A stretch of 64,000 bases of DNA from Zelopaecilomyces penicillatus (lineage: Eukaryota > Ascomycota > Sordariomycetes > Hypocreales > Pseudodiploosporaceae). A program made the translations under genes and the position numbers. Numbering within the stretch: the first letter of the stretch is position 1; each line of letters opens with the position of its first letter. The notes under the pieces are model-generated. The model worked only from the letters and a program-made list of their open reading frames with translations, was not told where the DNA came from and did no database searches. Shown here piece after piece: positions 10,605 to 22,374 of the stretch. The stretch covers positions 4,092,001 through 4,156,000 of the forward strand of contig VCCP01000005.1 of NCBI GenBank assembly GCA_005765155.1, in the 5' to 3' direction.

Positions 10605-11752
10605 GCCTCTACAGAGTTTCTGTGTTTGTTTCCTCTTCTTTACAGGAATGTTATACTGACCCTTTTTCGTAGTCATCGGGTCTGGGCCCGCAGCCCATAC
10701 TGCGGCCATTTACCTCGCCAGAGCGGAACTGAAGCGTGAGTACTGACGATTCTACTGATACTCCTTGACTATTTTCAGGAAATTGCTGACTTCTTGTTGG
10801 AATTGTAGCCGTTTTGTACGAGGGCTTCATGGCCAACGGTACTGCCGCAGGCGGCCAGCTCACCACGACGACCGATGTCGAAAACTTCCCCGGTTTCCCC
10901 AAGGGCATCATGGGCCAGGAGCTCATGGACAACATGCGCGCACAGTCAGAGCGCTTCGGCACCCAGATCGTTACCGACACCGTATCCAGCCTTGACCTCT
11001 CCACCCGACCCTTCAAGTACAGTACCGAGTTCAACCCGGACGAGACGCACACCGCTGACGCCGTCATCATCGCAACGGGCGCCTCGGCCCGCCGCCTCGA
11101 CCTTCCCGGCGAGGACAAGTACTGGCAGAACGGCATCTCCGCCTGCGCTGTCTGCGACGGAGCCGTACCCATCTTCCGCAACAAGCCGCTCTTTGTCATT
11201 GGTGGTGGTGACTCCGCTGCTGAGGAGGCCACGTTCCTCACAAAGTACGGCTCTCATGTTACCGTTCTCGTGCGCCGTGATCAGCTCCGTGCCAGCAAGA
11301 CTATGGCTACGCGCCTGCTCGCCAATAAGAAAGTCACTGTGCGCTTCAACTCTGCTGCTACCGAGGTTCGCGGCGACGACACCGGCCTCATGAGCCACAT
11401 TGTCGTCAAGAACAACGTCACTGGAGTGGAGGAGGTGCTCGAGGCCAACGGCCTATTCTATGCCGTGGGCCACGACCCGGCCAATGCGCTCGTCAAGGGC
11501 CAGGTGGAAATGGATTCAGAAGGATATGTCATCACCCAGCCCGGCACAACGCTGACCAGCGTTGAGGGTGTCTTTGCCGCTGGCGACGTCCAGGACAAGC
11601 GCTACAGGCAGGCCATTACCAGCGCAGGTAAGTTCTTGTATCCCCTATGATCTCTTTGACAGAGTCAGCAACTGACTAATGGCGCGATAGGCACCGGATG
11701 CATGGCTGCGTTGGAAGCAGAGAAATTCCTGTCTGAACACGAAGAGCAGTAA
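10526..11752 (+). CDS. TRR1: Thioredoxin reductase (NADPH)
   Basis: Four exons: 10526-10544, 10673-10735, 10809-11627 and 11691-11752, giving 320 residues, the normal low-molecular-weight TrxR length. The junctions restore the FAD-binding segment MHSKVVVIGSGPAAHTA. Other landmarks are GGQLTTTTDVENFPGFP, the redox-active disulfide CAVC, the NADPH-binding GGGDSAAEEA and the C-terminal FAD motif GVFAAGDVQDKRYRQAITSAGTG. The enzyme reduces thioredoxin with NADPH in the cytosol. Intron 1 (10545-10672) contains a run of 28 T; intron 2 is 10736-10808 and intron 3 is 11628-11690. The 5' leader is open in frame for 136 codons without an ATG, which suggests a second, mitochondrial form started at a near-cognate codon. 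The gene converges on UAP1, with stop codons about 410 bp apart. Confidence 0.96.
10577..10604 (+). repeat. T28 homopolymer in TRR1 intron 1
   Basis: Twenty-eight consecutive T residues sit in the first TRR1 intron, about 70 nt before the acceptor at 10672. Two other potential AG acceptors (after CTCTACAG and TTTACAG) lie between the tract and the one that keeps the conserved FAD motif. Confidence 0.9.
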
Positions 11753-12164
11753 ACAGGATAATATCGAATAGAACTAAAACGTAAAATGAGATACACGCAT
11801 TTAGAAGCATCCAAGCCACGGAGGCTAGTTATAGATCCTTCAGTGGTATAGAGAAATACTATTTAGATGAAGTGGTACATGAGTCTGATATCAATGTATA
11901 GTGATGCGTATAAGAAATGCTTTCCGCAAATTTGTCTTAGATTTCTCTCCATTCATTATATTGCTTGCTGTCCCCCTCTGGACCGAAAACCCTTGGGCTG
12001 TCATTATTCACTTCGCCAGGAGTGAGACTGTTTTTCCCTCACTTGTGAACCCATACTCTAGTGCACCATGCTAATCGTATGCCCTCTTGCCATCGTATTA
12101 AAAACATAATATTCAACGCCCAACAAAACAAGCATGCTCATCTCCATTTTTTCTCTTCGAAATC
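11753..12164. other. Convergent 3' region TRR1/UAP1
   Basis: About 410 bp between two convergent stop codons. It must hold both 3'UTRs. I see no gene or clear signal in it. Confidence 0.5.
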
Positions 12165-13747
12165 TTATTTTGACTCAATTTCCAAAACAGCCGGTGCTGT
12201 AATGACTGTGCCTTTAAGTTTCTCTAAACCCTCACCGCCCTGTTCATGCAATTCGTTAGCGCCAATATTCACGGTCAAGTCCTGGAATGGGATGTATGGA
12301 AACTTACGTAGCTGAACAGAGGGGAGACCTCGACACCGCCATCTGCCTCGACAGTCGCACCAGCCTTTTGGAGCCAGCGTAGACCTTGTGCCATAATGTC
12401 ACCCTTACTTGTTTCAGGATCGTCCTGCCCAGTACCAGGCGCGTTCTTGAGAGGAGAAAACTCCTCCTCACGGAGCACCTCCATGCAGGCAAACTTATCC
12501 AAAGATAGGAGTGGGAAGACGTCGAAGATAAACTGCTCAAGCTTGATGCCATTGGGCTTCTCAGGCTTGACAAGCTCTCCAGACTTGAGATCAGTTGCGG
12601 GAATCTTCTTGCGAGCGATATGATGGGGTAAGTTATGGGCCCACTTGGGGATGGATTCGAGGAATCCGATTGAGTAGTAGTGGTTGACAATATTGGCAGC
12701 ACGGAACTTGAGGAGACCAGGGTGGTGAGGATCCTCAGCCTCAGTTGTAGCCTTGTCAATCTCTGAGTACTCGACGACGTCAGGCTTGCCGTTCTTTTGG
12801 AGAATTAAGCCGACAGACTCTGTGGCGTTTCGCTTGCGTACAACCTTGGTAGCGATGTCAACGTTCAGGCTGGCAGCGAATCCGATAAAGACTGGGTCGG
12901 CGACCTTGACCAAACAGTTGTCGACACAGTAGGCGTGGATATGCTGGATGCCGCGCTTCCTCATGTCGTCTAGGATGCCTGAGACAATCAGAGCTTCGTA
13001 GATGCCACCATTGCCATCGGGAGCAACAGCCACGCGGCTCTTGCTCTCGAGCAGAATCTTGCCGTCGTTTGAGATGCAAGGCAGCACGCCCTGGTTGAAG
13101 ATTTTGATGTTGGCCTTGTCCAGACCAAAGTAGTTCTTCTCGGCAAAGAACTTCTCAGTGGGCTCACGCGTGGGACCGCTGGTCATGACATACCAGGGCA
13201 CGACGACATCAGAGCCTGTCTTTTTGGCCACCAGTTCTTGGATTTTACGGATACGCTCGGCCTGGATCTGGAACAAAGATTTGTGTGAGGGCAGGCCGAT
13301 GTCATAGCAACCTTTGGGCGCCGAGCTGCCTAATCGAGTGCCCTGGCCGCCTGCCAACAGTACCACAGCGACCTCATTCTTCCCAATCAGGTCGAGACCG
13401 GAGGAGTACCACCGGCTGATATCCTCGGGGCTGGAATCGAGAATGCTGGCCAATGCAGAATCGGGTAGTGGCTCGAGAGTGTTGGACGTCTCATCAGACT
13501 TGGCGGGGTTCAGCGCGCGGTTGGCGTATTCTGTAATGAGGGCGGGGTCGAAGCTAGAGAGCTGTTCAAAAAGCGCCCCCTTGTCGGCGCTGCTCAGGGC
13601 ATCGTAAAATGTGAAGACATGGTCCTGGCCGGCCGCTGCGTACTTCTCCTTGAGCTGTGAAAGCGTCTCGGACGAAGGCTCAGCAGCTACAGGAGCGGCG
13701 GCCGAGCCATTGGTGCCAATGTGAAGCATCTCCTTGATCTTATCCAT
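12165..13747 (-). CDS. UAP1: UDP-N-acetylglucosamine pyrophosphorylase
   Basis: Two exons on the minus strand: 13747-12308 and 12239-12165, giving 504 residues. The signature nucleotide-binding loop LAGGQGTRLGSSAPKG is at residues 131-146. Further family motifs are VPWYVMTSGPTREPTEKFF, the Gly-rich VAVAPDGNGGIYEAL and CVDNCLVKVADP. The intron (12240-12307, 68 nt, branch point GCTAAC) was placed so that VEVSPLFSY joins GGEGLEKLKG, which matches the usual C-terminus; without it the protein would end in an unrelated tail. The enzyme makes UDP-GlcNAc from GlcNAc-1-phosphate and UTP in the cytosol. That product feeds chitin, N-glycans and GPI anchors, the last through the PIG-P-containing transferase encoded at 29.4-30.1 kb. 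Confidence 0.95.
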
Positions 13748-14215
13748 TATTGAGAACTGTGGCCGGCTAGCTTGCTGGCTTGTGATTTCTGCAAGTGGTG
13801 TCGTAGTAGTTGGACGAGGAGAACTAAGCTATGTGAGCGATCGGGAGGAAAGACAACAGATAGCAAGATGGCGAATAAATAGATAGATAGGAGGAGTAGG
13901 ACGAAAACTCTGTTTCAAAAAAAAGGAAAACAAACAGAGATGACGAATAAACGGGAGAGGATAGGAGAGCAGGTTAAGAGAGCAGACAATCAAGACGTGG
14001 CTAGCAGGCGGACCTACTATTATAATAAGTATGGAACACACCGTTCTCAGCCTTCAGGTGCCTTTTGGGTAGCCGCGCACGGCAGAGAGATACGAGTACA
14101 GTGGCTGTACCGTCCTTTGCGAGACGAGTAGCAGATCCACCAGCCTCGGTGACCCCTGCTCAGCCGGCCCGACCAGGGTCTAGTAGGCGTAAAGTTGCAG
14201 TAAAGTCGCTGTGAT

Positions 14216-14233
14216 TGATGGATGGATGGATGG
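14216..14233 (+). repeat. GATG tetranucleotide repeat
   Basis: A short perfect GATG microsatellite of about four units upstream of UAP1. Confidence 0.8.
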
Positions 14234-14885
14234 TTAATCAATGGCTGACTGCTGCTGAGGAGGCAGCGTAGGCAGTGTTTTCTTCATGGCCCAGAATAAC
14301 CTGGAATTGGTGGGAAGAAGAAGAAGTGTTGATGCGCGATGCCGCTTCTTAACCCGTGAAGAGCCGCCCGCCGCAATGTGTGTGTCTTTGTAAAAATTTG
14401 GATGCGCAAACCTAATGCTTACCTTTTTTCCCTATCAGAGTACTGAACTGGCAGACAGACAGAGAGGAAACTCTCGTCTTTCGAAGCGGCACAAAACGGG
14501 GATTCAGACCCTCAACAGCAAAAAAAAGTCTTTGGCCATATTAGGAGGTACCTACTTCGCACACCATGAGCTGACGTCGAGCTGCAGCTAGCTCAGCACC
14601 CAAAGCTTGCCGCCCCTCTGAATGCCCCTCTCAAAGCCCCCTGTGGAACCCCCCCAAAAACAAAACTATCAGGGGTTCTGATCGCTGATGGAGGGGTCCA
14701 TCTAGCAGTAGTCTCGGGCGGTTTAGGGGCTATTGCCCAGCTAGGTGGACAGGCACGGCGAACACCATATCAATGCACCTAAACTTCCATTCATTACAAG
14801 CAGGAGGCTGACAGACGGCCCATCTCAACTGCCACACCTACTGCGCCCCAAAAAAAGGCTGAAAATAGCAATCGACCGTTTCTCG

Positions 14886-14912
14886 CATCATCATCATCAT
14901 CATCATCATCAC
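14886..14912 (+). repeat. CAT trinucleotide repeat
   Basis: Nine to ten consecutive CAT units. It lies in non-coding DNA; the frame it opens (14745-15146) has no other coding character. Confidence 0.85.
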
Positions 14913-16949
14913 GGTCAGCGAGAAGGGTATCAACTCCTACTATTAGTCTTCAGCACGAGTCCACATACGGTGTGCCAAGTTACTTACGGAATACTTGTTG
15001 ATGGCTTTATTCACGGGCTGGCTCCACTCCTCCAGGTCGATCGCCCCGTATTCACCAGACAACGTCTAACCTTGGATGCCCCCTGGATACGAGAACGGAG
15101 AGTGGGTTCTCCGGATTCTCATTCGTCTTTCTACAGCTGGATTTAGTTTGCTTGGGATAGGTCCTAGTCAGATCCCAGCCATGTATCTTCACCAAATCAT
15201 GTTGGCTTTGTATAAGGTACCTGGAACCATGTATTCAATGTTGGTCCCTGGCCATACATAACCCTAGACAGGAGCAAAAAAAAAAGCAAAATGTCAGTCA
15301 GTGGCTAATATTCGTCAAAACAAAGATGACTGCGGTGTGCCCAACGCTTTTTCCAGCTCTCAACAGCAACAGACAAGCCGGCGATAGAAACGGAGGGTGA
15401 AGTCATGTTGCCGTAACGGTGAGTGCCACGGGAAACCACAGGCTTGGAATATGATACACAGCTTGACCAGAACTGGTTAATACGAGATGTACAGATAAAA
15501 TTCCAGCAAGTTCTGCACTGGCAAAGGCACAATGAAACAGGCCAAGTATCAGTCAAATTGATCAATTGTCGCCCCTTTCCTGTCACCATGAGTATCGGCT
15601 TGCTCCAACGTCAAAACGATACGAGACGAAAGACGATCTTAGCATTTGCAAAATGTACAACACCATGCGGGATGCCGAACAGGCAATCGAGGTGAAAGAA
15701 GAAGAAATGCTCGAATGCCCACAGCGGCCGGTGCCGTGTAACCCTACGGACTGCAATGCAATGCATGAAAAAGTTCATTCCACATGCCACATCTCGATGA
15801 TGAATCGTGTCAGCGCCTGTCTGGTGCATCTGCCCATCTACAGTGCCCACTTTGATCGTGGCTCCGGCAAAGAGAAACAAGCGAGATTTGTATCCCGTTC
15901 ACCGCACTTTGCAATGCCGAAGGGCGAGACTTGCATGTAGGAGGACAGCTTTGGTGTTGGAAGCCTTGCCTGTATTGTACAAAACAGTTGGACGAATTCC
16001 AAACTGGGCTTTTGCACCATCACTGGATGAAATCCCTGGTCTGCTAGTGCAAAAGCCTTTGACTACCGTACTCCACGCATACCCATCCACCCCGACAAGA
16101 GTGTTAATAAATCATGAATCCGATCATGATAAAATGGTAAATCAGACACACAGGGCTTCCATGGTGTCATGGCAGGGGGATAAACATGGTGGCTCATGAA
16201 AATTTTACCGAGCCACTGTGGCCGATGAGCCAAAAATAGATCACTAAAGGTGGCTGTGCCTCCTTCATCAGACGGAAAGGCAAGGCAACCTGAACTTCCT
16301 AGGGAAAGGATCAGGACTCGAACGAGACTAGAATATTACATTGCTGATACAATTACGGTAAGATTGGAATTAGCTTGTTCTGGACAGGCTAACATGTGAT
16401 TTGACGAGATGAAATTGTGAGCCACTTGGGGCCTTGAAATCAACATTCACCAAGGCAAGAATGTTCAGGGTTAGGGTTTAATCTGCCTTGAACCACTAGT
16501 GTCTACAGTCTGTCAATCTATTGGAGACCTGAGTGCCTGCACATCAAACTCACCTCTGGTTGGCTTGCTCAACCACAAGCAGGAAGCTGCAGATATGCCT
16601 AATGGTAACAGATGACAGCAACTCTCAACAGGCCTGCCTACAGTTCACTGGCCTGTCTATTAGAACCATATTGAAGCCTCGAGAAGTTTTATTTAGTGAG
16701 ATCCGGCTAGTACTCATCCGAATTTGTACGAAAAACCGTTGATCATATCTGGAAAAAAACGGCGAGAACACGACAATTAAATACATACACATTGCAGCTT
16801 GAATTCGCTCTAGATAGACATTGTCTACTTGCTAACCAGCACATCATCTATATGCTTTGTGGTAGGTTGCGAGGGTCGTAAAACCCCGAAGCTTATGCTT
16901 TGGCCCTGATCACTCCATCGCGGCAACTAAGAGGACTAAATATCCCACC

Positions 16950-17906
16950 ATGGGCCCAAGCCAAGAGATACCCGGCGAGGTCACGGAGGAAGGCACTGAT
17001 ATGGTACGCCCACCTGCAACGTTCGAGGGCCGTCTGAAGCTAAAGGACTTCATGTGTGACTCGCCTCAAGCTTTACTAAGACGGAGCCCACGACGGGCAG
17101 CTGCTTCGGCGGCACCGGCGTCAAGCAGTTCACGCTCTCTTAGTCCCCTAAGTACAACGGACAATGTGAGAGCGGCCTCTACTAGAAAACGCCAGTCCGC
17201 GGCTTCATCAAGCTCATCACCATCGCCCATAAAGAAGACCAAGAAACGGACCCGTCCCAGTTCTGGCTACGCTCCACCGTCCACGTATGCTCACCTGCCT
17301 CTCCTACCGGACGCTGTCGGTCCCGATTTGCTGGTGCTCTTCATCGGCCTCAACCCGGGCATTGAGACGGCTCGGACGGGCCACGCGTACGCTCATCCCT
17401 CCAACCTCTTCTGGAAACTGCTTTTCTCAAGCGGTGTCACGCCCCGACTATGTCGCGCCGACGAGGATCATCAGATGCCCGAGCTCTACAATCTTGGCCT
17501 GACCAACATTGTCGCCCGGCCCAGCCGCAACGGCGCCGAGCTGAGCAAACAAGAGATGGATGATGGAGTTTCTATCCTCGACGGTAAAGCACGGCGCTGG
17601 CGACCTGAAAGCATCTGTGTTGTGGGGAAGAGTATCTGGGAGAGCATCTGGCGCGTCCGCCATGGCCGCGCGGTTGGTAAAGACTTTAAGTATGGCTGGC
17701 AGGACAAGTCGGAGAACATGGGCGCCGTTGAAGGCGAGTGGGCCGGTGCGAGGATCTTTGTCGGAACAAGCACGAGTGGTCTGGCTGCATCGCTGTCGCC
17801 AACACGGAAACAGGAGGTATGGTCTGAACTGGGGGCTTGGGTGATGATGAGGCGTGCCGAGAGAGAAGTTAAATCAGAGAAGATGAAAGCGGAAGAAGCA
17901 GAATGA
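16950..17906 (+). CDS. G/T(U)-mismatch-specific DNA glycosylase, Mug/TDG type
   Basis: Single exon, 318 residues. The first 115 residues are basic and Ser-rich, as in the disordered DNA-binding tails of TDG proteins (KKTKKRTRPSSG). The uracil-DNA glycosylase fold starts near DLLVLFIGLNPGIETARTGH, where GLNPG is the family's catalytic motif with its Asn; HPSNLFWKLLFSSGV follows. A second active-site element is GTSTSGLAAS, near residue 275. It removes uracil or thymine mispaired with G, starting base-excision repair in the nucleus. The S. pombe relative is Thp1. It is convergent with ARP4. Confidence 0.9.
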   Translation: MGPSQEIPGEVTEEGTDMVRPPATFEGRLKLKDFMCDSPQALLRRSPRRAAASAAPASSSSRSLSPLSTTDNVRAASTRKRQSAASSSSSPSPIKKTKKRTRPSSGYAPPSTYAHLPLLPDAVGPDLLVLFIGLNPGIETARTGHAYAHPSNLFWKLLFSSGVTPRLCRADEDHQMPELYNLGLTNIVARPSRNGAELSKQEMDDGVSILDGKARRWRPESICVVGKSIWESIWRVRHGRAVGKDFKYGWQDKSENMGAVEGEWAGARIFVGTSTSGLAASLSPTRKQEVWSELGAWVMMRRAEREVKSEKMKAEEAE

Positions 17907-18305
17907 GATGAGGTTGATGATGGGTTGGTTTAGAGCAATCAACTAAACGCACTCAACATTATGTTTAGACGGATCTATTGGTGCTGGGACTTAATGGGAT
18001 GACAAATGACACGAATTGATGAAATACGCAATGGTAGAATCGCTAGATTGCTTGGTCGAATGGAATGGGGAATTTGAATGTATATAACGTCACGTTTGTG
18101 TGCCTACCTATCTGCAACACATTCTTTTCACAAATGAAGCGACTTATTCCAAGGCCTACTATGCATAGTCTCGTGTTTTTTCAGTCAAATGTGTCATGAC
18201 CTCTGGTTCTTTTTGTTTTTATAATCGCCCATCCCCAACAACTCCGTACGCCGGTGTTCCCCCAACAGCAGTCGATACACTCCCCTCACTCCTGGGGCTT
18301 GCTCA
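17907..18305. other. Convergent 3' region glycosylase/ARP4
   Basis: About 400 bp holding the two 3'UTRs. I see nothing else. Confidence 0.5.
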
Positions 18306-19797
18306 TCACTTGCATCGCTTCTCAACAATACCCGCACCGTTCTCTTCATACTCCTTCTTCGATATCCACATCTGGTGGAAAGTACCCAAACTAGCTAGAA
18401 TGCTGCCGCCGATCCAGGCGCCAAATCGTCTTTCGCTTGACAGGCCAGCCGCGTGGATCTTAATCTTCATACCGGGATACATACCCATGAGCTCGTTGTT
18501 CAGGCGGTCGTTGAACCCGTTGATCAAACTCGTGCTACCAGTGACAACGACGTTGCTGAGCAGGTTTCCTCGCAAGTCGACGTCGATAGCGTTAAGGGCA
18601 GCGCGGATCAGCTCCGGGATGGTTTGCGCCTTGGTGAGGCGCTCCGACTCTGGGATGGGATACCCAGCTGTCTCGTCCCACATGCCCTCGGTGACCTTGA
18701 ATCGTTGCTCGCGCCACATCTGGTTGTAGCCGTCTGGCATTTCAAACACCCGGCCGGGTTGCGACTTGACCAGCTCCTCGTTTCCGGGAGCGCTGTAGCG
18801 ACCAGCTCCTCGCCACACCTCTACCACGGATTCCTTAAACTCGGTAAGAACTCGCTCGTCTTCATACCCGCGGAATGAGTCTGTGATGGGATACCCAAAC
18901 TGTCGCAGCCGCGCCTGGGCTGGTGTGAGAGCATCGACAGGAGTCTTGTTCTCGACCATGAAGGTTGGCGTCAATGAGACCTTGGGCTCTGAAGTTTCCC
19001 ACATGCTCCGAATCTGAGAAGACAGCCACAGCCCGCCAACCGTAGACCGCTGGATAGATCGCTTCAAAACCATGCCGTCGTGGATGGCTGTGACGGAGGT
19101 GTTTGCGCCGCCGATATCAATCACCAAAGCAGTAGCTTTACCCGCGGCAAACGCCGATAGTACGGGTGTGCGACTCAACCAGAAGGCAGGACATCCCCAG
19201 GACTCCATGCTCAATTCGATGGCCTTTTCTCTAGCTTTTTGGGAGTTCCAGGGCGCTTCCGTCATTAGCACTGGGTTCTCCTCTAGTGGCTTTTCCTGTG
19301 CTTCGGTTGCCTCGATTGCCTCCTCCATGGACACATCTCCCTCGCCATCCTTGGTCTTGTTATCGTCGTTCAAGCCGTTCTTTGAGGGAGCGGTTGGCCG
19401 ATCCGGTTGAAGGCGCTTTACCAGCATGTGCTCCCAGAATTTAGGTGCTACATCCCAGTCCTCCACTACGCTATCGCGGTTCATGTAGTTGCGAACCTCA
19501 AACTCGGCGCGAGGGATGATGCATTCGTCGCCAAACAGGTTCCGCGGCGGGTCGCTGGTGATTTGTCCGTAAAATGACGGCAAGATCGCTTTGGGAACAT
19601 CTTCGCCGGCGAAACCTCCCCGAGTATTGCAGTAGCCGGGATCGAGAACAAGGGCGGAGACCTCATCTAGATGTTACAGTTAGCCAGGCCAGCTCTCTCG
19701 CGACAATAGATTTGATTCAGTTTTGGGGGAGCTTCGCCGCACCTCCGCCGTAGATGTCCGTGGGCTGCGCCGACGTGGGCAAAGGCTGTTGGGCCAT
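18306..19797 (-). CDS. ARP4: Actin-related protein Arp4
   Basis: Two exons on the minus strand: 19797-19743 and 19666-18306, giving 471 residues. The 76-nt intron (19667-19742) splits the GAT codon of IYGGD-EVSALVLDPGY and has a CTAAC branch point. Without this first exon the actin-fold N-terminus (DPGYCNTRGGFAGEDVPKAI) would be missing. The nucleotide-binding element IDIGGANTSVTAIHDG and the C-terminal GTFHQMWISKKEYEENG are typical of Arp4. The family acts in the nucleus in the NuA4 acetyltransferase and in INO80/SWR1-type remodellers. An acidic insert (about residues 125-150) is as expected for fungal members. It is divergent from the mitochondrial lysyl-tRNA synthetase. Confidence 0.93.
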
Positions 19798-20426
19798 AAT
19801 TGCGCTTTCGTGGTGTCGCAGTGTGTTGGTGGTAGGCTAATTGACCACTTTGGGGGAGAAGGCTGACGAGTTTCGCGGGTGCCAAAGAGGTGCACGATGA
19901 TGCGCGATGGTCGCGTCGGAACAAAATTCAGCCTGACGAATTGCGAGGTTGGTGGTTGATTGGCAGTGCTGAGTCGAGCTCTACGCCGCTACAATTACAG
20001 TAGGCAAGTTACTGTCAGTAGCTCCCAACCAACCCAGCAATGCATATGGCGGGGCTTTGATACAATAATCGGGGTGGTGGTTTGTACCTGGAAACGACAG
20101 ATCCCTCGCAAGTCTAAAAATCTTCTCTCTCGTCAAGCACATCACCAAGGCGAACAATTGCACGCCACAATTCCCCACGCGTGGTTTGCCAGGTTTGTGC
20201 TACCGCTATGAATGTAAGTATCAATCACTGAAACCTTTCCTTTCATATTTTCCCCCACCAGGCAGTTATACTATGATGAACCAGCAATCTCGCTTCAGAA
20301 CCGCTGCGATTGACACGGCTTTTGCTGTGAAAGATAAACACATGCACTTCTCTGACTACTGCATTCAACCACAAGAGCTTGTCCCGCTTCTTTGCGAGCA
20401 GACGCTAACCAAAAATCTTAGAAGCG
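19798..20426. other. Divergent promoter ARP4/MSK1
   Basis: A 630-bp shared upstream region. It contains a probable 5'UTR intron of the plus-strand gene at 20214-20421 (GTAAGT donor, GACGCTAACC branch region, TTAG acceptor) just before the ATG at 20427. Confidence 0.5.
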
Positions 20427-22374
20427 ATGAGGTCTGCCAATTGCCTGCGACTGGCGCGCCAGTCTGTACTACCCACAATCTGCGCAAGATCTGCTGCCCG
20501 TAGCCTAGCTGTTGTACCATTGCCATGGAAGTCTCCTACCCCAGGCCTGTATCAGAAAGCTCCAAGTGGATGCAGATGCAAGACAACGTCCGCCTCTAGT
20601 GGTGGTACCAAACCCTCAAGGTTTGTCGATAATCAGGACACGCAGGAGGATCTGTCTCCTTTCAAGAGGCACCGCCAGGTTGAGCTGCGGGAGGATCAGA
20701 AGAGTGAAGACCCTCTGTACCCAGAGTCATATCCCCGACTGGAATCCTCTGCTTTGCGGAAGAGTGTCCCCGAATTCTTGCAGGACTTCCAGGAGAGGCT
20801 TTCTGAGGAGAATGTCATCTTGACGGGGCGGGTGCGGTCGAAGCGGGTTGTCGGCAAATCCCTCATTTTCGTGGACATAGTAAACGAATTCCAGAGGGTG
20901 CAAGTTATGATCAACAAAAACAAATGCGTATCAGCCAAATATAGAAGTCTTGATAAATTCGCCCTTTTCAAAAATCTAATTCAAGTTGGCGACCATATCT
21001 GTAGGCCTGCCCTCTTTGCCATTTCTCCTTCATTTCCTTTAAAATAAAAGTGCCATAATGCTGACCCACCGTCTGCCAGCCGTTACTGGCGTTCCAACCC
21101 GCACCAACACTGGGCAGTTGACACTTGAGGCGCGTGAACTTCCTGAGCTCATGTCCCCAACCATGGAGCAGATTCCAGAGAAACTCATCGATCCCAAGAC
21201 ACGAATGCAAGATCGTCACGTCGACATGCTCGTCAACAGGGAGGTGGTTGACGTACTGAGATTACGTGCTGAAATCACAAAACACATGAGAGATCACTTC
21301 CACTCAAAGCGATTTCTCGAGTTCCAAACCCCAATTCTAGCTGAGAATGCTGGCGGCGCAGTCGCCCGTCCCTTTGTCACTCAGGCCACAGAGTTCCGAA
21401 ACAAAGATCTTGCTCTTCGTATTGCCCCCGAGCTATGGCTCAAGCGGCTGGTGGTTGGTGGCGTCGACAAGGTCTTTGAGATAGGCCCTGCCTTCCGAAA
21501 CGAGGGTGTTGATGCCACTCATAACCCAGAGTTCACCATGTGTGAATTCTACAGCGCATATACCAATTTGCCTGATCTCATCAAGGAGACGGAAGAGCTT
21601 CTGTACAGTCTAGCCAAGCACACACAGGAGGTCATATCTACACAACTTACCTCACTTCCCCCAATTGATCTCGACCGCTTTGCTCGACCATTCAAACAAG
21701 TGGAGATGATCCCTGCCTTGGAGGGGGCAATTGGTATTCGCTTCCCAAAGCTCTCCGCCGAGAATGCCCTCCCTGAGCTTCTCGCTGTTCTTAAGCTTGC
21801 AGGAGTTGATACTCCCGGCGAAGTCCCCAACTCGCTCCCCAAGCTCCTTGACCGCCTTGCAGCGATATACTTGGAGCCGATATCCTTCAATGAGCCACTC
21901 TTCATCACCCACCACCCAGCCTGCATGTCACCTCTAGCCAAAAGCTTTTTGTGCCCTCAAACATATCAGCTGGTCTCTGCTCGTGCTGAGCTCTTCGTCG
22001 GTGGCCGAGAACTAGCCAATATGTACGAGGAGGAGAATGACCCCGAGGAACAGAAGCGTAAGCTAGCCGCTCACCGCAACCTGGTCAACAAGCCAGATGG
22101 TGAGATCGGCTTCGAGACCCCTGAGGTGAGCGAGGACGATGCCCAAGAAGCTGCCGAGGCTCCAGAAGAGGACGAGTGGGAGGCTTCTCCGCTGGACCAG
22201 AGCTTCGTCAAGGCTCTAGACTATGGATTGCCACCGACCGGTGGATGGGGATGTGGTGTTGAGCGACTAGTCATGTTGTTCTCAGGCGCCAATCGCATCA
22301 GTGATTGTTTGAGTTTCGGAACACTACGAAATGTGGTTGGACTCTCTGCAGACGAGAAAAACACAGATAAATAA
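20427..22374 (+). CDS. MSK1: Mitochondrial lysyl-tRNA synthetase
   Basis: Two exons: 20427-21000 and 21080-22374, giving 622 residues. The 79-nt intron splits a TCC codon and restores IQVGDHISVTGVPTRTNTG in the anticodon-binding OB fold. The N-terminus (MRSANCLRLARQSVLPTICA) is basic and non-acidic, as expected for a mitochondrial presequence. Class II motifs are visible: motif 1 around RFLEFQTPILAENAGGA, motif 2 in FRNEGVDATHNPEFTMCEFY and motif 3 in GLPPTGGWGCGVERLVMLF. The T-H-N-P-E-F-T string is diagnostic of LysRS. An acidic insert (DDAQEAAEAPEEDEWEA) precedes motif 3. It charges mitochondrial tRNA-Lys, in the same compartment where bL36m, encoded at 42 kb, works. Confidence 0.93.

Larger units (their letters stand above)
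13748..16949. other. Long intergenic region, 3.2 kb
   Basis: No ORF here has a recognisable domain or a convincing exon structure. The first 500-600 bases are presumably UAP1 promoter and 5'UTR. Simple repeats occur at 14216-14233 (GATG) and 14886-14912 (CAT). The rest could hold regulatory DNA or a non-coding transcript, but nothing shows it directly. Confidence 0.5.

Noticed and set aside
14745..15146. 133-codon plus-strand frame containing a His run
   Set aside because: The His run is the CAT microsatellite; the rest has no protein character or exon signals.
16305..16330. B-box-like GTTCGAGTCC on the minus strand, possible tRNA
   Set aside because: The flanking bases cannot form a T-arm stem and no A box lies at the right distance.
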